From Apteryx mantelli (lineage: Eukaryota; Chordata; Aves; Apterygiformes; Apterygidae), in contig NW_027118693.1 in assembly GCF_036417845.1 (NCBI RefSeq), positions 3,296,001 through 3,360,000 of the forward strand: a stretch of 64,000 nucleotides of DNA, in the 5' to 3' direction. Positions 34,841 to 46,675 of the stretch are shown here, piece after piece (the stretch's first letter is position 1; each line of letters begins with the position of its first letter). Under the pieces are notes generated by a model. That model saw only the letters and a list, made by a program, of their open reading frames with translations. It was not told the DNA's origin and did not search any database. The position numbers and the translations under genes are program-made.

Positions 34841-36930
34841 TCACAGAATCACTGAATGGTTGAGGTTGGAAGGGACCTCTGGAGATCATCTAGTCCGACC
34901 CTCCTGCTCAGGAAGGGTCACTTAGCACATGTTGCCCAGGACTGTGTCCAGATGGCTTGAATATCTCCGAGGAAGGAGCCAACCACAGCAGGCATTGCCC
35001 ACACCAAGGCACCTAGGACAGGAGCCTGGAAGGTCTTGAAGGTGCTGGGCTTCAAAGCGAGCTGAGCTGACGACACAAGGGGAAACAGATGACAACACGA
35101 AATCAGGCAATCAGAACACCATGGTGTGCGTTCGACTGGCTGCAAGATGGCTGTTGGCATCCAAGCGTGCTTAAGGAAGGCAAAGTGTTAAGAGAAAAAG
35201 CACGAGTCAACTTTCAAGGACAACTACATGTACGGGGCTGCCAGTTTATGGCGGACAGTGCAGACAGCTTCCTAACACTCACTGCTGAGCAGGAAGCCCG
35301 AACTCTGACAAACAGGCCTTTCGAATATCATGTGAAAGTTCATGAGCACGGAAGCAAGGCAGCTGCTAGGGGTTTCATGTCGAGACTCCACACTGGACCA
35401 AATTAGGCCCCTAATTCCAGCACCTACTCAAACATAATTACAAAACCCATATATCTGCATAATAACGTCAGACATGTAAAAAGAAGTACTTGTGGGCTAT
35501 TATTTAAATAACAAACAAACAGGATTAAAAAAAAAAACTCTTTGGGGCAAGAGTAAATGTGTACACATGACATTGTTACAAATTGCAGGCTACAGAAGAA
35601 AATGGTTTGTCAGCAAACCAATTTAACCTGACCTCTCTGCAGGCCACCGTTCAGGACACCTTCACAAGTTACATACCTCCAATTTTCTAGAGAAGGTCCA
35701 GAAAAGAAACTACCTTGATATAAACAATGGAACGGGGCTTGTCCAGAAAAGATGTGATTTGCTTACTTGCTTTGGAAGCTCTGCCAGCATAAAACAAACA
35801 AACAAGAAAACAAAAAAAAACATACACACACCCCAAAGACTTACAAAGGGATTATTTAAGAGTCTTAAGTAAAGGGCTCCAAAGGGTGCACAAGGAATTT
35901 ATCTTCCACCGTTACTGCAAACAGCAGGACACTACAAAGGTCAGCCCTAGGAGAAGGCAGTTCAGACTACGCCTAAAACAGCCACTGGCACACTGAAGGC
36001 TCTCATTCACTTTCAACATGCCTTTTCCCTTTCACAAAAACCTTACAAAGCCACTTCAGCCAGTAACTAGCCAGGAGGGTTGTTTCCCCCCTCCCTTTTT
36101 TTTTTATTTCTCACTGAAATAACATCCTGCTAAAGCAGGGCTCAGGATCTAGGTCTTTCAGTAAGTCTCAGCTGCACACTTCCTCACCAGGCACAAGGCA
36201 ATAGTCAGGTGAAAGATTTCGTCAGCTGACACAAAGATGGAGTCTTACAAGTAGTTCTGCTTCACGAACAGAGACCAAAAGCGGTTTCTAAGTTTTCTTC
36301 TAGCTGCTTTCAAAAGACTAGGCAACGCTGTAAGGATTCTTCAATCTGGGTTCAACAAAAAATCACTTCTTTTCCTTTCTTTTGCTCCCAAACTCAGCTG
36401 CTACCATCACTACTGGACCATCTCCCTTTTGTGTCAGGTGCACAAAAGCTTCCTACAACACAACTGAGATCCTTAAGCGCACCTTTCACTGAACACATGG
36501 AATAGTTGTTGTCAATTTACTACTAATGTCAAGCAGAAAATATTGGGGGCTAGAGGGTAAATGCAAATCTGTTCCTACTAAAATACATTCTCATTCAGCA
36601 TGCTTTGGTATTTCAGAAGGCAAAACTCAAGGTGGCAGAAGACTTCTGTGTCCTCCAGTTCAACTTTTAGCACGTGAGTTTCAGGCGAGTTGTCTTCAGT
36701 CACAGCTTGCACACATCAGCTCTCCTGCAGAGAGAAAGAACAAGTCAACATTCTCAAGGTGACATTCAGAGAGAACTAGTTTAAATACCTGGCTGCAGTA
36801 ACAATACCTGCTCTTAAACAGAAGCACATCCTGCTCCAGGCTTTGGAGAGCACTCACCATCCATGAGACTCTTGTTCTGTCCGTCTTTATCAAACACTTG
36901 GGGGGTCAGAAGTAGTTTGATCACACAGGA
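31038..36930 (-). other. Possible spliced gene: open segments with splice sites
   Basis: On the minus strand several short open segments are bounded by good splice consensus: about 36858-36930 (donor GATG|GTGAGT, ending FDKDGQNKSLMD), 35714-35780 (acceptor GGCAG, donor AAG|GTAGTT; ASKASKQITSFLDKP), 34575-34621 (acceptor CTCTTAG, donor CAG|GTAAAA), 34330-34398 (acceptor CATTAG, donor CAG|GTTAGT; LPRRSDEEITDTQDG), a segment starting at 33048 (acceptor CTTGCAG) and 31038-31266 (acceptor CTCTCAG, donor AAG|GTATGC; 229 bp). The phase from 34575-34621 through 34330-34398 to 33048 works and ends in a stop after about 60 codons. Other junctions do not fit in phase, so exons are missing or some calls are chance. 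I recognise no family. It could be a real host gene, a pseudogene or coincidence. Confidence 0.3.
34841..34985 (-). mobile_element. CR1 3'-end fragment
   Basis: Starts with the CR1 tail (CACAGAATCACTGAAT, the complement of ATTCTGTG-type repeats) and continues through the conserved 3' UTR and last codons as at 18.6 kb, then stops matching near 34985. It is a short, severely 5'-truncated copy. Confidence 0.85.
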
Positions 36931-37411
36931 AGATCCATTTTCTCTTCACAGTTCAGAAATGAATGGGGAAAGCTTGGATTTGCTAAAGCACCCACAGCCA
37001 GGGGACACAGATGGACCAGAAGCAGAAGCAAGGAAAAATCAATCTATGTTCATCTACCTCTGTCCTCCACAGCAATGCACACCTCCATGAGAGGGTTACG
37101 CTCTGGCTTTACCATTTAGGTTTAACCAAGGGCCTGAGAGAAAGGAATAAGGACACTTGTGTCGAGGAATATTGGAAGCAAACTGACAAAATGGGCCCTA
37201 ACCTGTAAATCCTTTGAAAATGCTCTCCATGCAGGGGTGTGTCCAGGTCTTTCTCCTTGCTCTAGTAAGGACACTGCCCATTTGTGGCATCCTTTTACTT
37301 TCCACCTTAGCAACTACAGGAAGAAAGGAAGCTCTCATCAAAACCACAAGAACTCTGCAAAGACGTCTTAAGCTCAGGCCCTGCTCTTTTCACAGTCCTT
37401 GTTCTTGCTCA
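34986..37411. other. No recognised element outside the putative exons
   Basis: Intron-like sequence with short A/C-rich simple runs near 34750 and 35800. The satellite begins at about 37412 with one partial unit. Confidence 0.45.
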
Positions 37412-37449
37412 GAACTGGCCTATCAGGCACTGAGCCACAACTGACCTCA

Positions 37450-38221
37450 TGTCACGCTGTCATGCTATGAAGGTTCGATAGCAACGACTGAGATAGTAAT
37501 ATAATAATAATAAAAAAGATGTTTATTTCCTCACACAAGTTCTTGGATTAGTAACAGCCATTAAAATAATGCGATTACTAATTTAGGAAGGATAACACAA
37601 AACCATCAGTTACTAATTTAGAACGGATAACCTGAAACCGTCGATTACTGCGTTATTAATTGGAAGGACTGCTTATCCCTACTTGAAAGCTTTCTTGTTC
37701 ACTCTCCTAGTGAGAGGACTCTCAACCTCAAGGACTTACCTTAACCCAGCGTCCCGGGAAAAGGGGAGGGGGGGGATACTCACGGTCAGGCCAGAGAGGA
37801 TGGTCAGGTCACGTTCCCGTCCCTGCTCAAACTCTCCTAGCTCCCAAGTCTCTTTTTATGCGGCTGGGGTTCTGGGCAAACACTGCTTTTGCTGACTTTT
37901 AGCAAGTTTCGCAACCACAGGACTGTTTGTTGGTCTGCTAGGGAGGACCCTGCTAGCAAGGCAAGACCACAACACCTCCCTATTTTTTCTTCCCTCCCTG
38001 GGGGTCTGTGCAGATTCCAGGTGGCAGACTTCTTCAGTCTTGTTAATGCTGCCATTCCGCAGCCTGCACATATCAACCCTTGCGCATATCGGTTGGTAGA
38101 GGATTTTAGTCCTGTTAAGTCCTCTGTTCAACAGCTTTGTGCACCTCAGCTCTTGTGCTTTCAGTTCTTCTGCATATCAATTGACAAATTTCAGTCCTGT
38201 TAACTCTTCACTCCCCCGACA
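37450..38221 (-). mobile_element. Solo LTR in the satellite, minus orientation
   Basis: A 772-bp element whose ends, read on the minus strand, are TGTCGGGG...GTGACA, with a perfect 5-bp target duplication CCTCA on each side (37445-37449 and 38222-38226). It is the same family as the LTR at 40666-41402. The poly(A) signal AATAAA is the complement of 37522-37527. The TATA box that is intact in the other copy reads CATAAAAA here. There are no internal viral genes, so it arose by LTR-LTR recombination. Confidence 0.93.
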
Positions 38222-38744
38222 CCTCACAACCACAAACCGCACCCACAGGACCAGCACTGGCCTATCAGGCACTCAGCCACAAGTGACATCACAACCACAA
38301 ACTGCACCCACAGCACCAGCACTGGCCTATCAGGCACTCAGCCACAAGTGACCTCACAACCACAAACTGCAAACACAGCACCAGCACTGGCCTATCAGGC
38401 ACTCAGCCACAAGTGACAAAACAACCACAAACTGCACCCACAGCACCAGCACTGGCCTATCAGGCACTCAGCCACAAGTGACATCACAACCACAAACTGC
38501 ACCCACAGCACCAGCACTGGCCTATCAGGCACTCAGCCACAAGTGACATCACAAACACAAACTGCACCCACAGCACCAGCAATGGCCTATCAGGTAGTCA
38601 GCAACAAGTGACCTCACAACCACAAACTGCACCGACAGCACCAGCACTGGCCTGTCAGGCACTGAGCCACAAATGACATCACAAACACAAACCGCACCCA
38701 CAGCACCAGCACTGGCCTATCAGGCACTCAGACACAAGTGACAT

Positions 38745-39310
38745 CACAAACACAAACTCCACCCACAGCACAAGCACTGGCCTATCAGGCACTGAGCCAC
38801 AAGTGATATCACATACACAAACTCCACCCACAGGACCAGCACCGGCCTAGCAGGCACTCAGCCACAAGTGACATCACAACCACAAACCCCACCCACACCA
38901 CCAGCACTGGCCTATCAGGCACTGAGACACAAGTGACATCACAAACACAAACCCTACCCACAGCACCAGCACTGGCCTATCAGGCACTCAGCCACAAGTG
39001 ACCTCACAACCACAAACCGCAGACATGTGACCAGCACTGGCCTATCAGGCACTGAGCCACAAGTGACCTCACAAACACAAACTCCACCCACAGCACAAGC
39101 ACTGGCCTATCAGGCACTGAGCCACAAGTGATATCACATACACAAACTCCACCCACAGGACCAGCACCGGCCTAGCAGGCACTCAGCCACAAGTGACATC
39201 ACAACCACAAACCCCACCCACACCACCAGCACTGGCCTATCAGGCACTGAGACACAAGTGACATCACAAACACAAACCCTACCCACAGCACCAGCACTGG
39301 CCTATCAGGC
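38745..39310 (+). repeat. Duplicated 5-unit block within the satellite
   Basis: Units carrying rare shared variants (GTGATATCACATAC, ACCGGCCTAGCAGG, CCACACCACCAGC, AACCCTACCC) occur in the same order twice, exactly 325 bp (5 x 65) apart (for example 38761 and 39086). This shows local amplification of a five-unit segment. Confidence 0.9.
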
Positions 39311-40665
39311 ACTTAAACACTAGTGACATCACAACCAAAAATTGCACCCACAGCACCAGCACTGGCCTATGAGGCACTGAGCCACAAATGACCTCACAAC
39401 GACAAACGCCACCCACAGGACCAGCACTGGCCTATCAGGCCCTCAGTCACAAGTGACCTCACAACCACAAACTGCACCCACAGCACAAGCACTGGCCTAT
39501 CAGGCACTGATCCACAAGTGACATCACAACCACAAACTCCACCCACAGGACCAGCACTGGCCTATCAGGCACTCAGCCACAAGTGACATCACAAACACAA
39601 ACTGTAGCCATGTGACAAGTACGGGACTATCAGGCACTAAGCCACAAGTGACATCACAACCACAAACTGCACCCACAGCACCAGCACTGGCCTATCAGGC
39701 ACTCAGCCACAAGTGACATCACAACCACAAACTGCAGCCACATCACCAGCACTGGCCTGTCAGGCACTGAGCCACAAGTGACATCACAACCACAAACTGC
39801 AGCCACATCAGCAGCACTGGCCTATCAGGCACTCAGCCACAACTGACAGTACAAACACAAACTACACCCACAGCACCAGCACTGGCCTATCAGGCACTGA
39901 GCCACAAGTGACATCACAAACACAAACTCCACCCACAGCACCAGCAATGGCCTATCAGGCATTCACCCAAAAGTGACATCACAACCACAAACTGCACCCA
40001 CAGCACCAGCACTGGCCTATCAGGCACTGAGCCACAAGTGACATCACAAACAAAAACTCCACCCAAAGGACGAGCACTGGCCTATCAGGCACTGAGCCAC
40101 AAGTGACATCACAAACACAAACTTCATCCACAGGACCAGCACTAGCCTATCAGGCACTGAGCCACAAGTGACATCACAAACACAATCTCTACCCACAGCA
40201 CCAGCACTGGCCTATCAGGCACTCAGCCACAAGTGACACCACAACCACAAACTCCACCCACATCACCAGCACTGGCCTATCAGGCACTCAGCCACAAGTG
40301 ACATCACAAACGCAAACTCCACCCACAGGACCAACACTGGCCTATCAGGCACTCAGCCACAAGTGACATCACAACCACAAATTCCACCCACACCACCAGC
40401 ACTGGCCTATCAGGCACTGAGTCACAAGTGACATCACAACCACAAATTGCACCCACAGGACCAGCACTGGCCCATCAGGCATTCAGCCACAAGTGACATC
40501 ACAGCCACAAACTGCACCCACATCACCAGCACTGGCCTATCAGGCACTGAGCCACAAGTGACATCACAACCATAACCTGCACCCACATCACCAGCACTGG
40601 CCTATCAGGCACTCAGCCACAAGTGACATCACAAACACAAACTGCACCCACATCACCAGCACTGG

Positions 40666-41402
40666 TGACGGGCGAGTGAAGCGTTAACAGGACTGAAGTT
40701 TGTCAATTGATATGCAGAAGAACTGAAAGCACAAGAGCTGACTAAAGTCGTCTACCAACCGATATGCGCAAGGCCTGATATGCGCAAGGCTGCGGAATGA
40801 TTAACAAGACTGGAGAAGTGAAGTCTGCCACCTGGAATCCGCACGGACCCCCGGGGAGGGAAGAAACAATACGGAGGTGTTGTGGTCTTGCCTCGCTAGC
40901 AGGGTCCTCCCAAGCAGACAAACAGACAGTCCTGTGATTGCAAAACTTGCTAAAAGTCAGCAAAAGCAGTGTTTGCCCAGAGCCCCAGCCGTATAAAAAG
41001 AGACTTGGGAGCTAGGAGAGTTTGAGCAGGGACGGGAACGCGACCTGGTCATCCTCTCCGGCTGGACCGTGAGTATCCCCCCCCTCCCCTTTTCCCGGGA
41101 CGCTGGGTTAAGGTAACTCCTCGAGGTTGAGAGCCCTCTCACTAGGAGAGTGAACAAGAAAGCTTTCAAGTAGGGATAAGCAGTCCTTCCAATTAATAAC
41201 GCAGTAATCGACGGTTTCAGGTTATCCGTTCTAAATTAGTAACTGATGGTTTTGTGTTATCCTTCCTAAATTAGTAATCGCATTATTTTAATGGATGTTA
41301 CTAATCCAAGAACTTGTGTGAGGAAATAAACATCTTTTTAATTATTATTATATTACTGTCTCAGTCGTTGCTATCGAACCTTCATAGCATGACAGCATGA
41401 CA
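40666..41402 (+). mobile_element. Solo LTR in the satellite, plus orientation
   Basis: 737 bp, TGACGGGCG...CATGACA, flanked by a perfect 5-bp target duplication ACTGG (40661-40665 and 41403-41407). U3 ends in a good TATA box (GTATAAAAAG, 40991-41000). A splice-donor-like CCGTGAGTAT lies near 41067, and the poly(A) signal AATAAA is at 41325-41330. It differs from the family of the full provirus at 21.5 kb. By eye it is roughly 95% identical to the inverted copy at 37.5 kb. Confidence 0.95.
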
Positions 41403-43060
41403 ACTGGCCTATCAGGAACTCAGCCACAAGTACCTCACAAAAACAAAATGCACCCACAGCACCAGCACTGGCCTGCCAGGCACTCAGCCACAAGTGACAT
41501 CACAACCACAAACTGCACCCACAGCACAAGCACTGGCCTATCAGGCACTGAGCCACAAGTGACATCACAACCACAAACTGCACCCACAGCACCAGCACTG
41601 GCCTATCAGGCACTCAGCCACAAGTGACATCACAAACACAAACTCCACCCACATCACCAGCACTGGCCTATCAGGAACTCAGCCACAATTGACAGTACAA
41701 ACACAAACTACACCCACAGCACCAGCACTGGCCTATCAGGCACTGACCCACAAGTGACCTCCCAAACACAAACTCCACCCACAGCACCAGCACTGGCCTA
41801 TCAGGTACACAGCCACAAGTGACCTCACAACCACAAACTGCACCGACAGCACCAGCACTGGCCTATCAGGCAATGAGCCACAAGTGACATCACAAACACA
41901 AACTGCACCCACATCACCAGCACTGGCCTATCAGGCACTGAGCCACAAGTGACATCACAAACACAAACGACACCCACAGCACCAGCACTGGCCTATCAGG
42001 CACTGAGCCACAAGTGACCTCACAACCACAAACTGCACCCACAGCACAAGCACTGGCCTATCAGGCACTGAGACACAAGTGACATCACAAAAAAACCCTG
42101 CAGCCATGTGACCAGTAGTGGCCTAGCAGGCACTCAGCCACAAGTGACATCACAACCACAAACTGCAAACACAGCACCAGCACTGGCCTATCAGGCACTG
42201 AGCCACAAGTGACAGCACAAACACAAACTCCACCCACAGCACCAGCACTGGCCTATCAGGCACTCAGCCACAAGTGACATCACAAACACAAATTCCACCC
42301 ACAGCACCAGCACTGGCCTATCAGGCACTGAGTCACGAGTGACCTCACAAAAACAAACTCCACCCACAGCACCAGCACTGGCCTATCAGGCACTCAGCCA
42401 CAAGTGACATCACAAACACAAACTGCACCCACAGCACCAGCACTGGCCTATCAGGAACTCAGCCACAACTGACATCACAAACACAAACTGCACCCACAGC
42501 ACCAGCACTGGCCTATCAGGCACTGAGCCACAAGTGACATCACAACCACAAACTGCACGCACATCACCAGCACTGGCCTATCAGGCACTCAGCCACAAGT
42601 GACATCACAACCACAAACTCCACCCACAGCACCAGCACTGGCCTATCAGGCACTGAGCCACAAGTGACATCACAAACTCAATCTCCACCCACATCACCAG
42701 CAATGGCCTATCAGGCACTGAGCTACAAGTGGCATCACAAACACAAACTCCACCCACAGCACCAGTACTGGCCTATCAGGCATTCAGCCACAAGTGACAT
42801 CACAAACACAAACTGCACCCACATCACCAGCACTGGCCTATCAGGCACTGAGTCACGAGTGACCTCACAAACACAAACTCCACCCACAGCACCAGCACTG
42901 GCCTATCAGGCACTGAGCCACAAGTGACATCACAACCACAAACTGCACGCACATCACCAGCACTGGCCTATCAGGCACTCAGCCACAAGTGACATCACAA
43001 CCACAAACTGCACCCACAGCACCAGCACTGGCCTATCAGGCACTCAACAGAAGTGACCTC

Positions 43061-43685
43061 ACCAATACAAAAAAGGAGCAATGGGGCTCCTAGTGGCTTA
43101 GCAGATACTGAGGCTGAATGACTCCACAAACACAAGCAGCAGCAATATGCAGCAAGCTGGAATGTCAGGTCCTCAGGCTCAAGTGACCTCACAGGCAGCC
43201 ATGAAGCCAGATATCTGCTCCTGGCCTCTTTGCGACTAAGGCACAATTGACCTCAACAAGCACAAACAGCAGCAATGTGCATGCTGATCGCCAATCACAT
43301 ACCGATGCACAACTGACCACAAAAGCACCAACAGCAGCAATGGGCCTGCTCCCCCTTTATGAGGCATGCAGACACAAGAGACCTCACCATCATCACCAAA
43401 GCTACATGCATGCTGTTGGCCTACCAGCTTCAGACGCACAGCTCACCTCACAAGCACAAATGGCATCGACCTGCCTGCTGCTGCCCTATCTGGGACTGAG
43501 TCACAAGGGAGCTGAAAAGTGCAAACCTTCACAGAGGAGAAGCTCACCAGGGCCACTCTCACGTCCTTCGATTACGCTGTGATCACTCCACACAGAACAG
43601 TCTTCTGCAAATGGCTTTCATCTCCTGGCAAGACTCTCTCCAGATCACGCGACAGCTCCACTCTGCCACCCTGGCAACAAATCAC
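43061..43685 (+). repeat. Diverged satellite edge (master of the 20.4-kb inverted copy)
   Basis: The homogeneous array grades into irregular units of about 75-85 bp that keep the ...CTCACAAGCACAAA... and GCC(T/A)...CAG boxes (to about 43520). Then comes non-repetitive sequence to 43685, the point where similarity with the inverted copy at 20419 ends. Confidence 0.85.
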
Positions 43686-45640
43686 AAAAGGGAACGATTG
43701 GTCTCGCTTTTCCTTTAGTACCATCAAGTCCCAGCTGGGAGCCTTTGCACTGCAGCACCTGCACAATGACAGCAGCATGCCACTTCCATTTCCAGTGCAT
43801 TCTAGGGACAGAGATCAGCTGAGGCAGCAGCTGCACTGCAAAGGCTTTCTGACACTCTCAGATCAACTCAGCACTGCACCAGGCATCAACCTGATGCCAG
43901 ACCTCTGCTCTGACACCTACTCTACAAACACACTGCCTCTGCCCCACACAGCTGCCTCTTCTGCTAGATACAACCAAGTGCCAGCAAGAACAGATGCATG
44001 CAGGACACTTGCCACTTGCACACTCCACAGCCACTGCTCTGCTCGCTGCCTTCCCTTGGCTCCGCAACCCAGACACTCAGGGAAGCTCTTGTGATAACAC
44101 CACAAGGTGGCCAAGGCACTCTAGGCTCACAAGGCCTCTGCAAATGAGCAGCACAAGATCAGGCACAGAGCTGCCTCCTTGGGTGATGCTGCTCTTTTCA
44201 GAGGGAAGGATCCTGCTTGCTTTGGGCACAGCAGGCTGCTGCTTTCCACCTCCATCCCCTCAGGAATCTCCAGCTAGGGATGGGGGCATGGCGATTTTCT
44301 TTAGTAATATAAAAGTTACAGATACAACACAGAAACAGTTGAGAGTCCGGAAGGCCTCATGAACCCAAAGTAACCTCCGTTCCTTTCCTTAGTTACTTGC
44401 ACAAGGAGCCCCAGGGAAGGGAAAAAGGGTGCAGAACCTTTGAAATGAGGCCGAAGGAATGAGGCAGCCCCACACTGGATGGCTGCTGAAATGCCAGCTC
44501 TGCTGGCTGTGCAGCCTCTGCAGCAGCAGTCCGGGCTCCACAGCTGCCTTCACAGAGCACTGAGGGCTGGGTGCCACGGGCAACCTGGCCCTGGGCACAT
44601 CTTCACCCCTCCCAGAGCCAGCAGCCCAAGAGCTCTGAGACTTCCTCAGGTCAAGCTACAGACGCTTTGGGGCACTCACACAAAGGCACTCAAGACATGC
44701 TGGCATCTATTATAAGGCTCTTGGACTCATCCTGTATGGCACCACAACCTCCTAGGAAAAGGAGGGGGCACAAGAGCATTTGTTGAGCGGGCTGGCAGTA
44801 ACAGCAGTTGTGGGATGTAGAATTTGCAGCACAGCAGAGGTACCAGGAGGTGAACCCACACCCCAAGTCACCCAGGGAAGACAGGTGCATTTATGGAAGC
44901 CTTCGCATCCATACGTAGCCTCTTCTCAGTCACTTGCAGCTGCTTTCACAGAGGGCTCACGACGCTGGCCAAGATGTTGACAGGTACAGGGACACAGCCT
45001 GGCATCCTGCCTCCATCCTCAGCGCCTCTAGCACTGCACTGGGAACCTCCATGAGTGCAGCAACCTAGAAAGAAAGAAGGAATCGGAGTCTTACTGGCAG
45101 TTCTGCTGGCCTTGCATAGTCGCAACAGGCAGGGGCAAATGTCTCCCCTCTGTGCTGAGCTCTATTGCTGAGAGCACAGCCAGCAGATCCACTGGGATGT
45201 TCCACTCCTCTTTTTGGCACAGCTGACACCATGTCTGTATACCGGGTCGTGTTTGGGAGACAGCATTCAGACCTTGCAGGAAAATCTCACAAGCTCCCTG
45301 CTCTTTTGACAGGGGCAACTTCTAAAGCACACACACCCTGGCAAGAAGAGATTACTAACACCACTGCTCACACCAGCACTACATTCATTTAGCAGCCTCA
45401 AAAGTCTAGCTGCACTCCCTAGCTGACTGCAAGGACACTGCAAGCTTCTACTTAGCAACAAGTGGAAAGGCAAACTCCATGGCCATGCTCACCACAGAAC
45501 ATCATCTGCATTTGAAATGTAGCAGTACTAACTCATGATGACGGAGTGGAATAAAATTTGTGTCAGATAACGTGGAACATCCACTTCTGCTTGATTAATG
45601 AGTTGCACTTCTGTATTGCTGTAGAGCTCTGCAGGGGTCA
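43686..45640. other. No recognised gene
   Basis: GC-moderate DNA with short frames. The frame continuing from the satellite edge to 44094 has no family match. I see no repeat here. Confidence 0.45.
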
Positions 45641-45649
45641 ATCCCTCCT

Positions 45650-46400
45650 CTGAGCACACACAACCACCCCAGAAGTGACCTCACCACCAGCATCCAAGCC
45701 ATGTGTCTTCTCCTCACCTCTCAGCTGCTCACATAGAGGTGACCTCACAAGTCCATATCCCCACCACATGCCTGCTGATGGCCTATCAGGGACAGAAGTT
45801 CCCTCCAAATAACTTCCCCAGCCATCAACTATTGCCCGCCTAGCAGGTACTCTGACAAAAGAGACCTCACAAGCAACGCCCATGCCTAACTGCCTGCTGC
45901 TGGCCTAGCAGGGACTCAGAAAGACATGACCTCACAGTCACCTTCACGGCCATGTCTCTGTCACTGGCCTAGAAGCCTCCAAGATAGAAACTACCTCACT
46001 ATAAGTTCCCCAGCCATGAGACAAATCCTGCCTTATCAGCTCCTCAGCCTGAAATCATCTCAAAAATACAGATCCCAGACGTGGACCTGATGCTGCCCTA
46101 TCAACTGCTCAGGTAGAAACGACCTCAGAAACAACTTTCCACTCACAGAGCTCCTGAGATCCAATCAGTTCATCACTCACAAGTGACCTCACAAGCAACA
46201 GACAAGCCTTCTTCCTCCAGATGGCCTATCAGCTACTCAGGCAGAAATGACCTCATCATCAATAGCTGAGTCATGTGCCTCCTGCTGGCCTATCAGCTAC
46301 TTACAAAGAATTGATTTCACACTGGTGATTTTCTGGCACAGCTCTCATAGACAGTGCTGACCTCACTACCCACAGGGGTGACCTCACTACCCACATCATG
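45650..46400 (+). repeat. Diverged satellite units (second old edge)
   Basis: About nine irregular units of 75-85 bp in the same orientation as the main array. Recurrent boxes are GGCCTATCAG (for example near 45780, 46223 and 46287) and GTGACCTCAC (45675, 45749, 46180 and 46368), with unrelated-looking spacers. This is the same pattern as at 1-250. Confidence 0.75.
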
Positions 46401-46675
46401 GCCACGCAGCTATTGCCGCCTGCAGCTCCCCCTGCCTTCCCCCAAGACTGAGCCACCTACTGAACAGCCTCCCTGATCCATGTCGCTCCCCACACAATGC
46501 TTATACTGCAGCAAAACACCCCATACGGATCAGTTAGGAGCCCCAAAATAAGACTACCTTTTGCCTACATAGTCTCTACACGTAGCCCATAAAACTTAGC
46601 AATAGGAAAAAGGCTTGCAAGTAATTCTTGGCAACATTTTCTAATGGGAGAATTGCATGGGAACAGCGATCGTGA
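46401..46675. other. Between satellite edge and palindrome arm
   Basis: No feature seen. Similarity to the right arm may continue here, but the window ends at 64000, so this cannot be judged. Confidence 0.4.

Larger units (their letters stand above)
37412..43060 (+). repeat. 65-bp satellite array, about 63 units
   Basis: A head-to-tail array with a 65-bp period (checked at 38461 to 38526 and across the block). The consensus contains AGCACTGGCCTATCAGGC, CAGCCACAAGTGACATCAC and an A/C-rich linker (CACAAACTGCACCCACAGC). Units vary mainly at a few positions (CTGC/CTCC, CAGCA/CATCA, ACTCAG/ACTGAG, ACATCAC/ACCTCAC). There is almost no CpG. The array is split by two solo LTRs into a stub (37412-37449), a main block of about 37 units (38222-40665) and a block of about 25 units (41403-43060). 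The phase continues across each insertion. Open frames inside are a by-product of the period and not genes. Confidence 0.97.

Noticed and set aside
38222-40665. CRISPR-like array
   Set aside because: There are no unique spacers; it is a continuous 65-bp tandem satellite in a vertebrate genome.
37450-41402. A single large inverted duplication spanning the satellite
   Set aside because: The inverted 740-770-bp ends have different target duplications (CCTCA and ACTGG), so they are separate LTR insertions.
42664-42927. Open frames inside the 65-bp satellite
   Set aside because: They reflect the repeat period (three units equal 195 bp, a multiple of three) and lack starts or domains of their own.
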